Shown: positions 7,748 to 13,972, counted from the first letter of the stretch. The stretch is DNA of 14,063 bases from Candidatus Moraniibacteriota bacterium (GCA_003510795.1 DOKP01000039.1:4007-18069); one strand, 5' to 3'. Notes: generated from the sequence alone by a model not told the origin. Translations and numbers: made by a program.

Positions 7748-8614
7748 TCATTTAGTATGTTTTTTATCAAAAAAACTATTTAAAAACTCTTTTTTTTCAA
7801 AATAAAAATTTATTAATTTCCAAAGTTTAGAACTCTTAATATTTTTTAATTCACTTAAAATATTTTCTATTTCAAGGTTTTTTTCTGCAATAACAATCTC
7901 CATCTTCTTCTTAATTAACAATAGTTCCTCTTTAGTTATATGATTGCTTCCGTAATTAAATCTGACATCATTGCCATTTCTGTAGCTTTTCTCTGAAAGA
8001 GAATATATTCTATAATTATTTTTCCATAAAACATAATTAAGGCTCAGTTGATCTCTTCTAGAATAATTTTCTACCCACCACCACCAGTCTTCCATTATTT
8101 TTGTAACAATATCGTTATTATGCTCTCTATAAATAATACTCGTATCAAATAAACCATTCTTTTCGGGGAATCTGTCTTTCTTAATCAAATCAATCTGTTT
8201 TTTCATTATACTAGCATTATCTTTTTGTAAGGAAATGCAAGCTTCCAATTCATCGTATATGCATTCCAATAATGGATGCTTAACAATTGACATTTTTTGT
8301 TTTTTTTCAATAACAATATCCACGTCATTGAAAATCTTATTATTTAATATATCAATATTTGCATCTACCCAAATACTTTTCTCGTACTCTGGAAAAAGAA
8401 TGTGAGGATGAGTTTTATGCCATCTGGCATTGCGCACATCGTCCAATTTATTAAATTCAAGTGGCTTTATTTTCCAAATATTTTTCTTGTCTTGAATAAT
8501 TTTAGAGTCAGTAAAACAAATATAATCCCAGTCTGGATTAATATACTTATGAATAATTAACTCATCATAACTACCCGTTGTGCAGGTATAAATAACACCT
8601 TTTCTTTTTATCAT
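7748..8614 (-). CDS. DUF616 (TOD1/MUCI70-like) glycosyltransferase with coiled-coil tail
   Basis: 288 residues. The N-terminal 220 match DUF616, a GT-A-like family: GVIYTCTTGSYDEL at 6-19, DWDYICFTD at 28-36, RNARWHKTHPHILFPEYE at 61-78, the metal-binding IWVDANIDI at 81-89, and YSRRDQLSLNYVLWK at 184-198. Members occur in plant pectin synthesis and in bacterial capsule loci. A run of four tryptophans (177-180) precedes the SRRDQ motif. From about 228 the chain turns into a Lys/Glu-rich predicted coiled coil and ends SSKLWKLINFYFEKK, the same S-x-x-W-K tail as in the DUF5672 protein. The gene is 4 bp downstream of the PRT-HAD gene, so co-translation is likely. The sugar and linkage are unknown. 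Confidence 0.85.
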   Translation of the reverse strand: MIKRKGVIYTCTTGSYDELIIHKYINPDWDYICFTDSKIIQDKKNIWKIKPLEFNKLDDVRNARWHKTHPHILFPEYEKSIWVDANIDILNNKIFNDVDIVIEKKQKMSIVKHPLLECIYDELEACISLQKDNASIMKKQIDLIKKDRFPEKNGLFDTSIIYREHNNDIVTKIMEDWWWWVENYSRRDQLSLNYVLWKNNYRIYSLSEKSYRNGNDVRFNYGSNHITKEELLLIKKKMEIVIAEKNLEIENILSELKNIKSSKLWKLINFYFEKKEFLNSFFDKKHTK

Positions 8615-8618
8615 TTTA

Positions 8619-9665
8619 TTATTTTCTCAGTAAAATTCTCAAAAAATTAATTGGAAACATTAAAAATTTATAAGGAGATTTAATGGAACGGAAGAACAAA
8701 TCTCCCAACAAAAATGTCTTCGAATTATTTATTCTTATTATATCCTTTTCAGCATTCAGTAGCCTCTCTTTAATATCGATATCTACATACCCCAAATTAA
8801 TTTCAACCTCAGAAGACGGAAACATTTCATCTGTAAACAACGAGATTACTGGTTTATTGGTCATATTTGCAATTTTAATAGCTTGATTACGATCACTCTC
8901 AACAAACAAGAAACAATCATCTAGGCTACTATATACTCTCGATTTGAACCTGTCATGTGCGCATTGTTTAATTCTCTCCTCCTTTGTGGGCAAGTCAAGC
9001 ATATAAAGATCATCAAATTGAACATTATTCTTTTTTAACCATTCTTCAGTTTGCTTCCTATATTTCTCCAATCTTGAAGTAACTAGCGCCCTTATTCTAT
9101 AATTTGGAATATATAACGGTTTTGCATTTAAGATAAAGTCGCTATATTTATTTCCGTCATCATTCTGGTCGGAAGTTGGATCGACGCACAACACCCCATC
9201 TATATCAAAACATGCATTAGAAAGTATTCCATGATACAAATAATTCCATTGAAAAATTCTTGGTTGTTCACAAATAACTGCATAGAAATCGACTAATTTA
9301 TTACTTCCCCTTGTGGCATACACAGCGAAAGACAAACATTCAACATCTGGATTTTTGTTGTATAATTTATTTTTTGCTTCCTTTATTGATCCCCCAAGGT
9401 TAATGCTATCGTCAACTATTAAAATTTTCTTAGGAATAATATTTTTGCTAATTATGGGACGCTCACCATGGGATGCGAAGATATTATTCAAATATTCATC
9501 TAACGAAGCCACTGGTAAATTTAAAAATGCTCCTATCATATAAGCAGGAATCATCCCAGAACGTGGTATTCCCACTATTAAATCAATGTCGTTAGGAATA
9601 TCAACTAGAGATTGACGAATATCTCTTGCTAAGTCAGAATATGTCTTGAAATTTAATATTGTCAT
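8619..9665 (-). CDS. Phosphoribosyltransferase-HAD phosphatase fusion, candidate ribofuranosyltransferase
   Basis: 348 residues. Residues 1-145 are a type I phosphoribosyltransferase: pyrophosphate loop IVGIPRSGMIP at 30-40 and the PRPP-binding motif ILIVDDSINLGGS at 81-93. Residues 150-310 are HAD-like: nucleophile motif CFDIDGVLC at 152-160 (Asp154, Asp156), VTSR at 195-198 as motif II, and FVESDRNQA at 254-262 in the motif IV position. In Klebsiella O-antigen systems a dual-domain enzyme transfers 5-phosphoribose from PRPP to the glycan and a HAD domain then removes the 5'-phosphate. The domain logic here is the same, although the transferase half looks like a classical PRT. Nucleotide salvage is less likely given the operon. 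It ends in a basic hydrophobic tail. Start ATG 9665 overlaps the upstream stop (ATGA) and has GGGAG 7 nt upstream, one of few clear ribosome sites. Confidence 0.82.
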   Translation of the reverse strand: MTILNFKTYSDLARDIRQSLVDIPNDIDLIVGIPRSGMIPAYMIGAFLNLPVASLDEYLNNIFASHGERPIISKNIIPKKILIVDDSINLGGSIKEAKNKLYNKNPDVECLSFAVYATRGSNKLVDFYAVICEQPRIFQWNYLYHGILSNACFDIDGVLCVDPTSDQNDDGNKYSDFILNAKPLYIPNYRIRALVTSRLEKYRKQTEEWLKKNNVQFDDLYMLDLPTKEERIKQCAHDRFKSRVYSSLDDCFLFVESDRNQAIKIANMTNKPVISLFTDEMFPSSEVEINLGYVDIDIKERLLNAEKDIIRINNSKTFLLGDLFFRSIKSPYKFLMFPINFLRILLRK

Positions 9666-10339
9666 TTTTTTACTCCCTTAATTCCTAAATTTATCCAACC
9701 ATGATCATATCCTCGACATTCACAATTTTCCATTACTGTCACATTAGCAAGTCCAGCTTCTATAAATATTTTTTTTAAAAATCTCTCAGAGAAAGCAGAC
9801 AAATGAAAATTAAAATGCCCCCTCGTTCCGCTCCCATCTCCATAAGAGAAAACTCTCCCGGAAAACCATTTGGCTGGATCTCTGTCCTCATTAAACCGAA
9901 ACCATCCATCGTTAACATAATCTGTGTTTATGCCATCTTCAGCATCACAGAACGCCTTAGCAATTTTAAGCGAATTTGGAACCCAAACTTCCAGAGTACC
10001 TCCTGGTTTCAACACTCTAATCCATTCATTTATAGTTTTATTTAACATATACCACGGGGTATGCTCTAGAATGTGACTGGCATAGATGACATCAAATGTC
10101 TTGTCTGGAAAATTAATTTTTTTTGTGGCATCTCCAATATAATCTGTATTTTTTGTCTTCACGATATTAATTGTTTCAAATTCAAATATTCTTTCTTCAC
10201 CTGGCCCAATTTCTAGAAATCTTTTTTCTTTTTTTGAGTTTTTAATAACGATAAATTTTTGTAAAAAAATCTCATAAAAAGATGTTTTTATTCTCAAAAA
10301 AATAGACCATTTTTTAGAAATATCAAATTTCATACTCAT
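9662..10339 (-). CDS. Class I SAM-dependent methyltransferase (Methyltransf_11-like)
   Basis: From ATG 10339 the protein has 225 residues. SAM motif I is FLEIGPGEER at 41-50. YIGDATKKINFPDKTFDVIY (67-86) and SHILEHTPWYML (88-99) form the motif II-III region, and WIRVLKPGGTLEVWVPN at 106-122 is the typical post-core strand. C-terminal CRGYDHGWINLGIKG resembles methyltransferases of glycan loci. The likely role is O-methylation of a sugar or chain terminus. The frame can be extended eight codons to GTG 10363, overlapping the wzt stop by 10 bp. I prefer ATG 10339, 14 bp after that stop, because the extension adds no family similarity. The stop overlaps the next start by 4 bp, so the two are translationally coupled. 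Confidence 0.85.
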   Translation of the reverse strand: MSMKFDISKKWSIFLRIKTSFYEIFLQKFIVIKNSKKEKRFLEIGPGEERIFEFETINIVKTKNTDYIGDATKKINFPDKTFDVIYASHILEHTPWYMLNKTINEWIRVLKPGGTLEVWVPNSLKIAKAFCDAEDGINTDYVNDGWFRFNEDRDPAKWFSGRVFSYGDGSGTRGHFNFHLSAFSERFLKKIFIEAGLANVTVMENCECRGYDHGWINLGIKGVKK

Positions 10340-10353
10340 TAAATACTTAATTA

Positions 10354-11583
10354 TTATTCCCACCCATGTTCAATAAAAATTATTCCACTATACTTATTTT
10401 TTTCTACAGTTGGAAATATCTGAAAATGTTTGCATTTTGGTTTATAATCATATAAATTTTCAACTACATTTCCATATAAAGTTGCATTTATGAAATATTC
10501 TCCTTTTAAAAGCATACACTTGTTTAACTTGAGAATAACTGAGTTTGATTCATTACTAACTTTAAACCGATCTATCTGCGTGTTGCACCCAAAAATAAAA
10601 ATGCCCGTAGCTGAATGTATGCCTATTCCTAAATTTAAAGTATCAACTTTTTTATTAATAATATAGCCAATTTCTATATTTATGACTTCGTCATTTTTAA
10701 AAGTATTTTTTCTCTCTCTATTCTTATCTAACAATTTAACAACGGCTATTTCAGCTATTTTTTTTGATTTTTCATCATTATTTGAAATGCATATCTTATT
10801 TTCTACTCTTGAAAGGCGCCTTTCCTCATCGGTTATATTTCCTTGGATATATTCATTTGCGACTTCATTTGCCTTACCAAGTTTAACAATTTTACCGTTT
10901 CGAAGCAACATCGCACGGCTGCAATATCTTTCAACTACTGAGATATCGTGGGTTACTATTATCACTGTTCGTCCCATTTCTCGGTATTTATTAAACTCTT
11001 CGAGGCATTTGGATTGAAAGTTGGTGTCTCCGACGGCGAGGACTTCGTCCATTAGGAGTATATCACGATTGGCGTGGATTGACACGCTAAAGGCCAAGCG
11101 GACTTGCATCCCCGAGGAATAATTTTTGAGCTTTTGGTCGATAAATCTTTCTAATTCTGAGAATTTTACGATGTCATCAAATTTCGCGTCAATTTGCTTT
11201 TTAGTCATCCCGAGAACTGTGGCATTTAGATAAACATTATCTCGCCCTGAAAGCTCAGGATTAAAACCGATTCCCAATTCTAGAAATGGTGATATCATTC
11301 CATCGATAGCAACTTTGCCAGAGTCAGCTTGATAAATCCCCGCTAATATTTTTAAGAGAGTCGATTTACCGGATCCATTTCTCCCGATAATACCAAAAAA
11401 CTCTCCCTTCTTTACTTCAAAGGAAACATCATCAAGAGCTTTAAACTCCTCATAACCTCCAGATTTAAAAAGACTCGTAACCGCGCCTTTAACAGAGGTT
11501 ATCTTTTCGTGAGGAATTCTAAATGTCTTGGAGACATTCTTGACTGAAATTGCGATTTCGTTATTTTTAATTTCTTTTTGCAT
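10354..11583 (-). CDS. wzt: Wzt-type ABC polysaccharide-export ATPase with C-terminal glycan-binding domain
   Basis: 409 residues. The nucleotide-binding domain has GIIGRNGSGKST at 64-75 (Walker A), the signature NYSSGMQVRLAF at 154-165, Walker B ILLMDEVLAVGD at 175-186, and the switch THD at 211-213. The N-terminal phrase SVKNVSKTFRIPHEK with the insertion before EEFKALDDVSFEV is diagnostic of the Wzt/TagH/RfbE exporter class. Residues about 275-409 form a Wzt C-terminal type beta-sandwich (LGIGIHSATGIFIFGCNT at 318-335, closing IEHGWE). In O8/O9a systems this domain recognises the modified chain end before export. The methyltransferases downstream could supply such a cap. The membrane partner Wzm, usually adjacent, is not in the window. 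It begins the core glycan operon, 27 bp after the NYN gene. Two broken copies of its 5' end lie upstream. Confidence 0.92.
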   Translation of the reverse strand: MQKEIKNNEIAISVKNVSKTFRIPHEKITSVKGAVTSLFKSGGYEEFKALDDVSFEVKKGEFFGIIGRNGSGKSTLLKILAGIYQADSGKVAIDGMISPFLELGIGFNPELSGRDNVYLNATVLGMTKKQIDAKFDDIVKFSELERFIDQKLKNYSSGMQVRLAFSVSIHANRDILLMDEVLAVGDTNFQSKCLEEFNKYREMGRTVIIVTHDISVVERYCSRAMLLRNGKIVKLGKANEVANEYIQGNITDEERRLSRVENKICISNNDEKSKKIAEIAVVKLLDKNRERKNTFKNDEVINIEIGYIINKKVDTLNLGIGIHSATGIFIFGCNTQIDRFKVSNESNSVILKLNKCMLLKGEYFINATLYGNVVENLYDYKPKCKHFQIFPTVEKNKYSGIIFIEHGWE

Positions 11584-11610
11584 GTTTATTTGTAATTCAG
11601 AATTTTTAAT

Positions 11611-12180
11611 TTATTTCTTTTTCTCTTGTAAAACCTGAAATTGTTCTATCTCATTTTTAGTAAGCAATCTTGACTCTGTAGCACTCTTAATTAAACCATA
11701 ACTTGGTTTATGAGAAAAACCTATATATTCAACTTCTTTTCCAAGTTGTTTAACTTTTTGAATTGCAGGAATTAAATCTGTATCTGATGATACTAAAATC
11801 GCTACATCATAAATATTTTCATAAGCTCCCACCAAAAGATCCACTGCCATTTTAACATCTACACCTTTTTCATGAAATACGCCATCATTTTTCATGAGAT
11901 ATCCTCGTTCAATAATAAAACCACATTTTGTAGAGTTCAGATTATTAAAAAGCCTTCTTTGTCCCCTTCTCATTTTCTGTCCCTTCTCATCATTTTCCTT
12001 TGCCTTAACAACACCAACATAATATCTTTTGTTAGCGATTTTCCTATCAACAGCAAGCCAAGAGGCAAATTCTCCATATTTAAAATATGTTATATTGGAA
12101 ATACCTATACTTTTCAGTTTATAATAAAAATTACTACCATCAATAAAAACTGCAACTCTTTTTATTTTTTTATTTTTCAT
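11611..12180 (-). CDS. NYN/LabA-type PIN-like domain protein
   Basis: 189 residues forming one NYN domain. The acidic site residues are VFIDGSNFYY at 11-20 (Asp14), GVDVKMAVDLLVGAY at 106-120 (Asp108, Asp114) and ILVSSDTDLIPAI at 128-140 (Asp133, Asp135). KLGKEVEYIGF-like and SHKPSYGLIKSAT follow, as in LabA/DUF88 proteins. The fold is that of metal-dependent ribonucleases of the PIN group. RNA cleavage is plausible but unproven. The acidic set is complete. It has no obvious link to glycan synthesis and sits between a broken and the intact wzt copy. A promoter at 12250-12278 and a hairpin terminator ending about 10 nt before the ATG suggest attenuated expression. Read-through would carry on into wzt 27 bp downstream. 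No Shine-Dalgarno is seen. Confidence 0.85.
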   Translation of the reverse strand: MKNKKIKRVAVFIDGSNFYYKLKSIGISNITYFKYGEFASWLAVDRKIANKRYYVGVVKAKENDEKGQKMRRGQRRLFNNLNSTKCGFIIERGYLMKNDGVFHEKGVDVKMAVDLLVGAYENIYDVAILVSSDTDLIPAIQKVKQLGKEVEYIGFSHKPSYGLIKSATESRLLTKNEIEQFQVLQEKKK

Positions 12181-12190
12181 ATTTTTATTT

Positions 12191-12239
12191 AAAATAAAAA
12201 CCCGCCGTGCCCCAAAAAGGAGTCAGAACGGGTGGTTTT
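12191..12239 (-). terminator. Hairpin terminator/attenuator in the NYN leader
   Basis: Minus-strand arms AAAACCACCCGTTC (12239-12226) and GCACGGCGGGTTTT (12210-12197) pair at 11 of 14 positions. CTCC-TTTTT-GGGG extends the stem inward, and TTTTTATTTT follows to 12191. It lies between the promoter at 12250-12278, whose start would be about 12243, and the NYN ATG at 12180. It would therefore cut most transcripts to about 50 nt. Confidence 0.75.
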
Positions 12240-12249
12240 AGATACTTCA

Positions 12250-12278
12250 ATATTAGCAAATAAATATAACTCTGTCAA
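12250..12278 (-). promoter_or_regulatory. Consensus extended -10 promoter ahead of the attenuator and NYN gene
   Basis: Perfect -35 TTGACA (12278-12273), exactly 17 nt, then TGC-TAATAT with the -10 at 12255-12250 and the TG of an extended -10. Start expected near 12243. It lies immediately after the break point of the truncated wzt copy. It shares TATTGACA with the other two accessory-gene promoters. Confidence 0.75.
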
Positions 12279-12338
12279 TATGCTTATATTTATTTTTAGT
12301 AAAGTTGATTTACCGCTTCCGTTTCGTCCAATAATACC

Positions 12339-12383
12339 CCGTCTACCGCCCCGCTTCGACTCAGCGAGGCGAGCGAGGCAGGC
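12339..12383 (-). repeat. 45-bp GC-rich palindromic insert in truncated wzt
   Basis: The insert adds 15 codons, ACLARLAESKRGGRR, between GEFF and GIIGRNGSGKST. Its core CGCCTCGCT-GAGTCGA-AGCGGGGCG forms a 9-bp stem with one T-G wobble. It is very GC-rich compared with the host gene. A related insert (ACLGSRR) occupies the same codon boundary in the remnant at the right window edge. Confidence 0.8.
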
Positions 12384-12419
12384 AAAAAACTCTCCTTTTT
12401 TTACCTCAAAAGAAACATC

Positions 12420-12446
12420 CCCAGTTGTATAAACAACGAGGTAAAC
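12420..12446 (-). repeat. 27-bp hairpin insert, copy 2 (VYLVVYTTG)
   Basis: Nine codons are inserted between the two Asp codons of ALD-DVSFEV. The DNA reads GTTTACCTC, then GTTGT-TTAT-ACAAC as a perfect 5-bp stem, then TGGG. Outer bases CCTC and GGGG can also pair. It is the same element as the insert at 12456-12482, with only three codons between them. Confidence 0.8.
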
Positions 12447-12455
12447 ATCCAAGGC

Positions 12456-12482
12456 CCCAGTCGCGTTCGCAACGGGGTAAAC
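12456..12482 (-). repeat. 27-bp hairpin insert, copy 1 (VYPVANATG)
   Basis: Nine codons are inserted between EEFK and ALD. The DNA reads GTTTACCCC, then GTTGCG-AA-CGCGAC (six pairs, one wobble), then TGGG. Length, ends and the GTTTACCYCGTTG start match the insert at 12420-12446, while the arm bases differ in a compensatory way. Confidence 0.8.
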
Positions 12483-12494
12483 TTTAAATTCCTC

Positions 12495-12530
12495 CCCGCC
12501 TGCAACACTTGCGCTAGCATCGCGGGCAGG
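12495..12530 (-). repeat. 36-bp GC-rich insert (PARDASASVAGG)
   Basis: Twelve codons are inserted between GGY and EEFK of the wzt reading frame. The ends CCTGCCCGC and GCAGGCGGG are near-complementary, and the centre contains the palindrome GCTAGC. The composition is GC-rich, like the other inserts, but the sequence is distinct. Confidence 0.7.
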
Positions 12531-12653
12531 ATACCCCCCACTTTTAAAAACATTAGTAACCGCCCCCTTAACCGAGGTTATCTTTTCATGAGGAATTCGA
12601 AAAGTTTTTGAAACGTTTTTAACACTAATTGCGATATCATTATTCATCTTTAT

Positions 12654-12682
12654 ATTATATTACAATTATAATAAATTGTCAT
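12654..12682 (-). promoter_or_regulatory. Promoter of the truncated wzt copy, apparently leaderless
   Basis: ATGACA (12682-12677; 5 of 6 to consensus), 17 nt, then a perfect TATAAT (12659-12654). The expected start falls on or next to the A of the ATG at 12647, which would give a leaderless mRNA. It fills the 55-bp gap after the right ATPase gene. Confidence 0.6.
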
Positions 12683-12702
12683 TCATTTATAATAAATAAC
12701 TT

Positions 12703-13872
12703 TTAATAGAAATTATCTGCTGTTACTAATCTAATCTTTGCTTCTGGGTATCTATTTTTGAAAGATTTATTGATAGCTTTTCTTTTATATTTTATTTCCA
12801 CACCAATAAGCTCTCCCATTTTTTCCATAACTACATCTATTTCCGACCCCTGCTTAGTCCTCCAATAATAAAATTTAAAATTTTTATCTAAATAGCTATC
12901 TTGTTTTATTAATTCACTAATTATAAAATTTTCAAATAAAGCTCCTTTGTCCACTCTTGAATCTAAATCAGAGAAATCTCCAATTAGAGCGTTTCTGATA
13001 CCTGTATCATAAAAAAATATTTTTGCCGCTTTCACAATTTCATCTCTTTTGTTTTTTGAATAAGGATATAATCGAAATAAAATAAAACTTTGTTCAAAAA
13101 TTTCTATATATCTTTTAATTGTTCGCTGATCTGCTTTTAAACTATTGGCTAATTCTGAATAGTTTATTAGATTCCCAATTTGGAAAGCCAACAGTTTCAA
13201 TAAGTCTTTAGCTAATTTTTTATCTTCAATTAAATTTAATTCCAAAATATCTTTAAAAATCAAACTATCCACAAAATTCAAAAGATATTTTTCATCATTT
13301 GAATTTTTTATCAAATGAGGATACTGCCCATAAATCAGAACATTATTTAAAATATTTTTTATATCAAATTTATAGAATTTATCTTTTGAGCCATACTTAT
13401 TATCATCAATTATCTTCTCTAGTATATTAAAATTCAAATCTCTTTCGACACCTTTTTGATTCAAATATTCTGAAAAAGTAAGTGGATATATATTGTAATC
13501 TATTTTTCTCCCAGCCAAACTTTCTCCAGTTTTATTTTTTATGTGAAATGAGGATGAACCCGTTATAATTATTCTAATGTCTTCTATCTGATCATAGATT
13601 ATTTTTACCGCTCTGCCAGGATTATCCAATAAGTGGATTTCGTCAATAATAATTTCTTTAGAGTTTTCATTTATTAAAGTTTTATAAGTTTCAATATCAT
13701 ATGTTTCTAAAATTTTCTTGATTGGCTCATTGTCAACTAAAAAATAATCTCCTTTTGGAAATATCTTTTTGACTATAGTAGTTTTACCAACCTGACGAGA
13801 GCCTAGCAAAATAAGCACTTGTTTGTAGTTTTTAAAATGTTGGCTTATTTTAGAATCAAGATGTCTTTGCAT
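12703..13872 (-). CDS. AAA_14/DUF4143-family ATPase with intact nuclease-like motif
   Basis: 389 residues, the usual length for this family. Walker A is LLGSRQVGKTT at 22-32, Walker B EIIIDEIHLL at 73-82, and sensor 1 RIIITGSSS at 100-108. GRKIDYNIYPLTFSEYL at 121-137 follows, diagnostic for the AAA_14 ATPases. Residues 237-290 hold a winged-helix-like segment and KIFFYDTGIRNALIG (284-298), the DUF4143 signature. The C-terminus has YWRTKQGSEIDVVM at 336-349 and VEIKYK at 358-363, so Asp346 and Glu359-x-Lys361 form a complete PD-(D/E)XK-like set, unlike the ATPase at 650-2086. Function in the cell is unknown. The gene has its own near-perfect promoter and lies between two broken wzt copies. 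No transposase or integrase accompanies it. ATG 13872 is about 42 nt from the predicted start, with no Shine-Dalgarno. Confidence 0.93.
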   Translation of the reverse strand: MQRHLDSKISQHFKNYKQVLILLGSRQVGKTTIVKKIFPKGDYFLVDNEPIKKILETYDIETYKTLINENSKEIIIDEIHLLDNPGRAVKIIYDQIEDIRIIITGSSSFHIKNKTGESLAGRKIDYNIYPLTFSEYLNQKGVERDLNFNILEKIIDDNKYGSKDKFYKFDIKNILNNVLIYGQYPHLIKNSNDEKYLLNFVDSLIFKDILELNLIEDKKLAKDLLKLLAFQIGNLINYSELANSLKADQRTIKRYIEIFEQSFILFRLYPYSKNKRDEIVKAAKIFFYDTGIRNALIGDFSDLDSRVDKGALFENFIISELIKQDSYLDKNFKFYYWRTKQGSEIDVVMEKMGELIGVEIKYKRKAINKSFKNRYPEAKIRLVTADNFY

Positions 13873-13908
13873 AAAATTATATTACTTTTTTAGCATAATA
13901 TGTACAAA

Positions 13909-13920
13909 TAGATATATCTA
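13909..13920. promoter_or_regulatory. 12-bp palindrome TAGATATATCTA at the transcription start
   Basis: A perfect palindrome abuts the -10 hexamer of the right ATPase promoter and covers the predicted start (about 13914). The position fits a repressor operator, perhaps autoregulatory. Its AT-only core means chance cannot be excluded. Confidence 0.4.
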
Positions 13921-13948
13921 ATTATACATCGTAGTCTATTTTTGTCAA
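13921..13948 (-). promoter_or_regulatory. Perfect-hexamer sigma-70 promoter of the right ATPase gene
   Basis: TTGACA (13948-13943), 16 nt, then TATAAT (13926-13921). Both hexamers match the consensus exactly. Transcription toward 13872 would leave a leader of about 42 nt. Confidence 0.8.
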
Positions 13949-13954
13949 TAGCTT

Positions 13955-13972
13955 GTTCGCCATAGGTCGAAC
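13955..13972. promoter_or_regulatory. Inverted repeat GTTCG-N8-CGAAC upstream of the -35
   Basis: Five-base perfect arms flank CCATAGGT, ending 6 bp upstream of the -35 hexamer. The half-sites are those of Gram-positive LexA boxes but in the opposite arrangement (CGAAC-N4-GTTCG is the usual one), so this is not called an SOS box. It may bind a regulator or form a hairpin. Confidence 0.35.

Larger units (their letters stand above)
12189..12647 (-). pseudogene. wzt: Truncated wzt copy (N-terminus to P-loop) with four in-frame inserts
   Basis: ATG 12647 opens a 152-codon frame. Residues 1-119 correspond to residues about 8-79 of the intact Wzt, ending at GRNGSGKSTLLKI (12291). Signature, Walker B and C-terminal domain are missing, so it cannot be an ATPase. 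After 12290 the frame merely reads through the promoter and terminator of the NYN gene. Against the intact copy it has four insertions of 12, 9, 9 and 15 codons (after Y39, K55, D67 and F88), none disturbing the frame. Over the first 36 shared codons I count 33 identical residues but about 79% nucleotide identity, mostly synonymous change. The copy therefore evolved under protein-level selection and is not a recent local duplicate. It has its own promoter at 12654-12682. Whether the peptide is made is unknown. Confidence 0.85.

Noticed and set aside
7725..7751. AT-only inverted repeat (ATGATTT/AAATCAT) between two operon genes
   Set aside because: Weak stem with a long loop, without a GC core, as expected by chance in such AT-rich DNA. 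Not called a terminator.
10340..10363. GTG start extending the methyltransferase by eight residues
   Set aside because: Possible, since it overlaps the upstream stop, but ATG 10339 is simpler. I could not decide by a ribosome site.
12339..12530. CRISPR-like array from repeated GC-rich inserts
   Set aside because: The units are of unequal length and sequence, lie within a reading frame that matches Wzt, and have no spacer regularity.
13955..13972. LexA (SOS) box
   Set aside because: The half-sites are inverted and the spacing is 8 rather than 4 compared with the known Gram-positive box.
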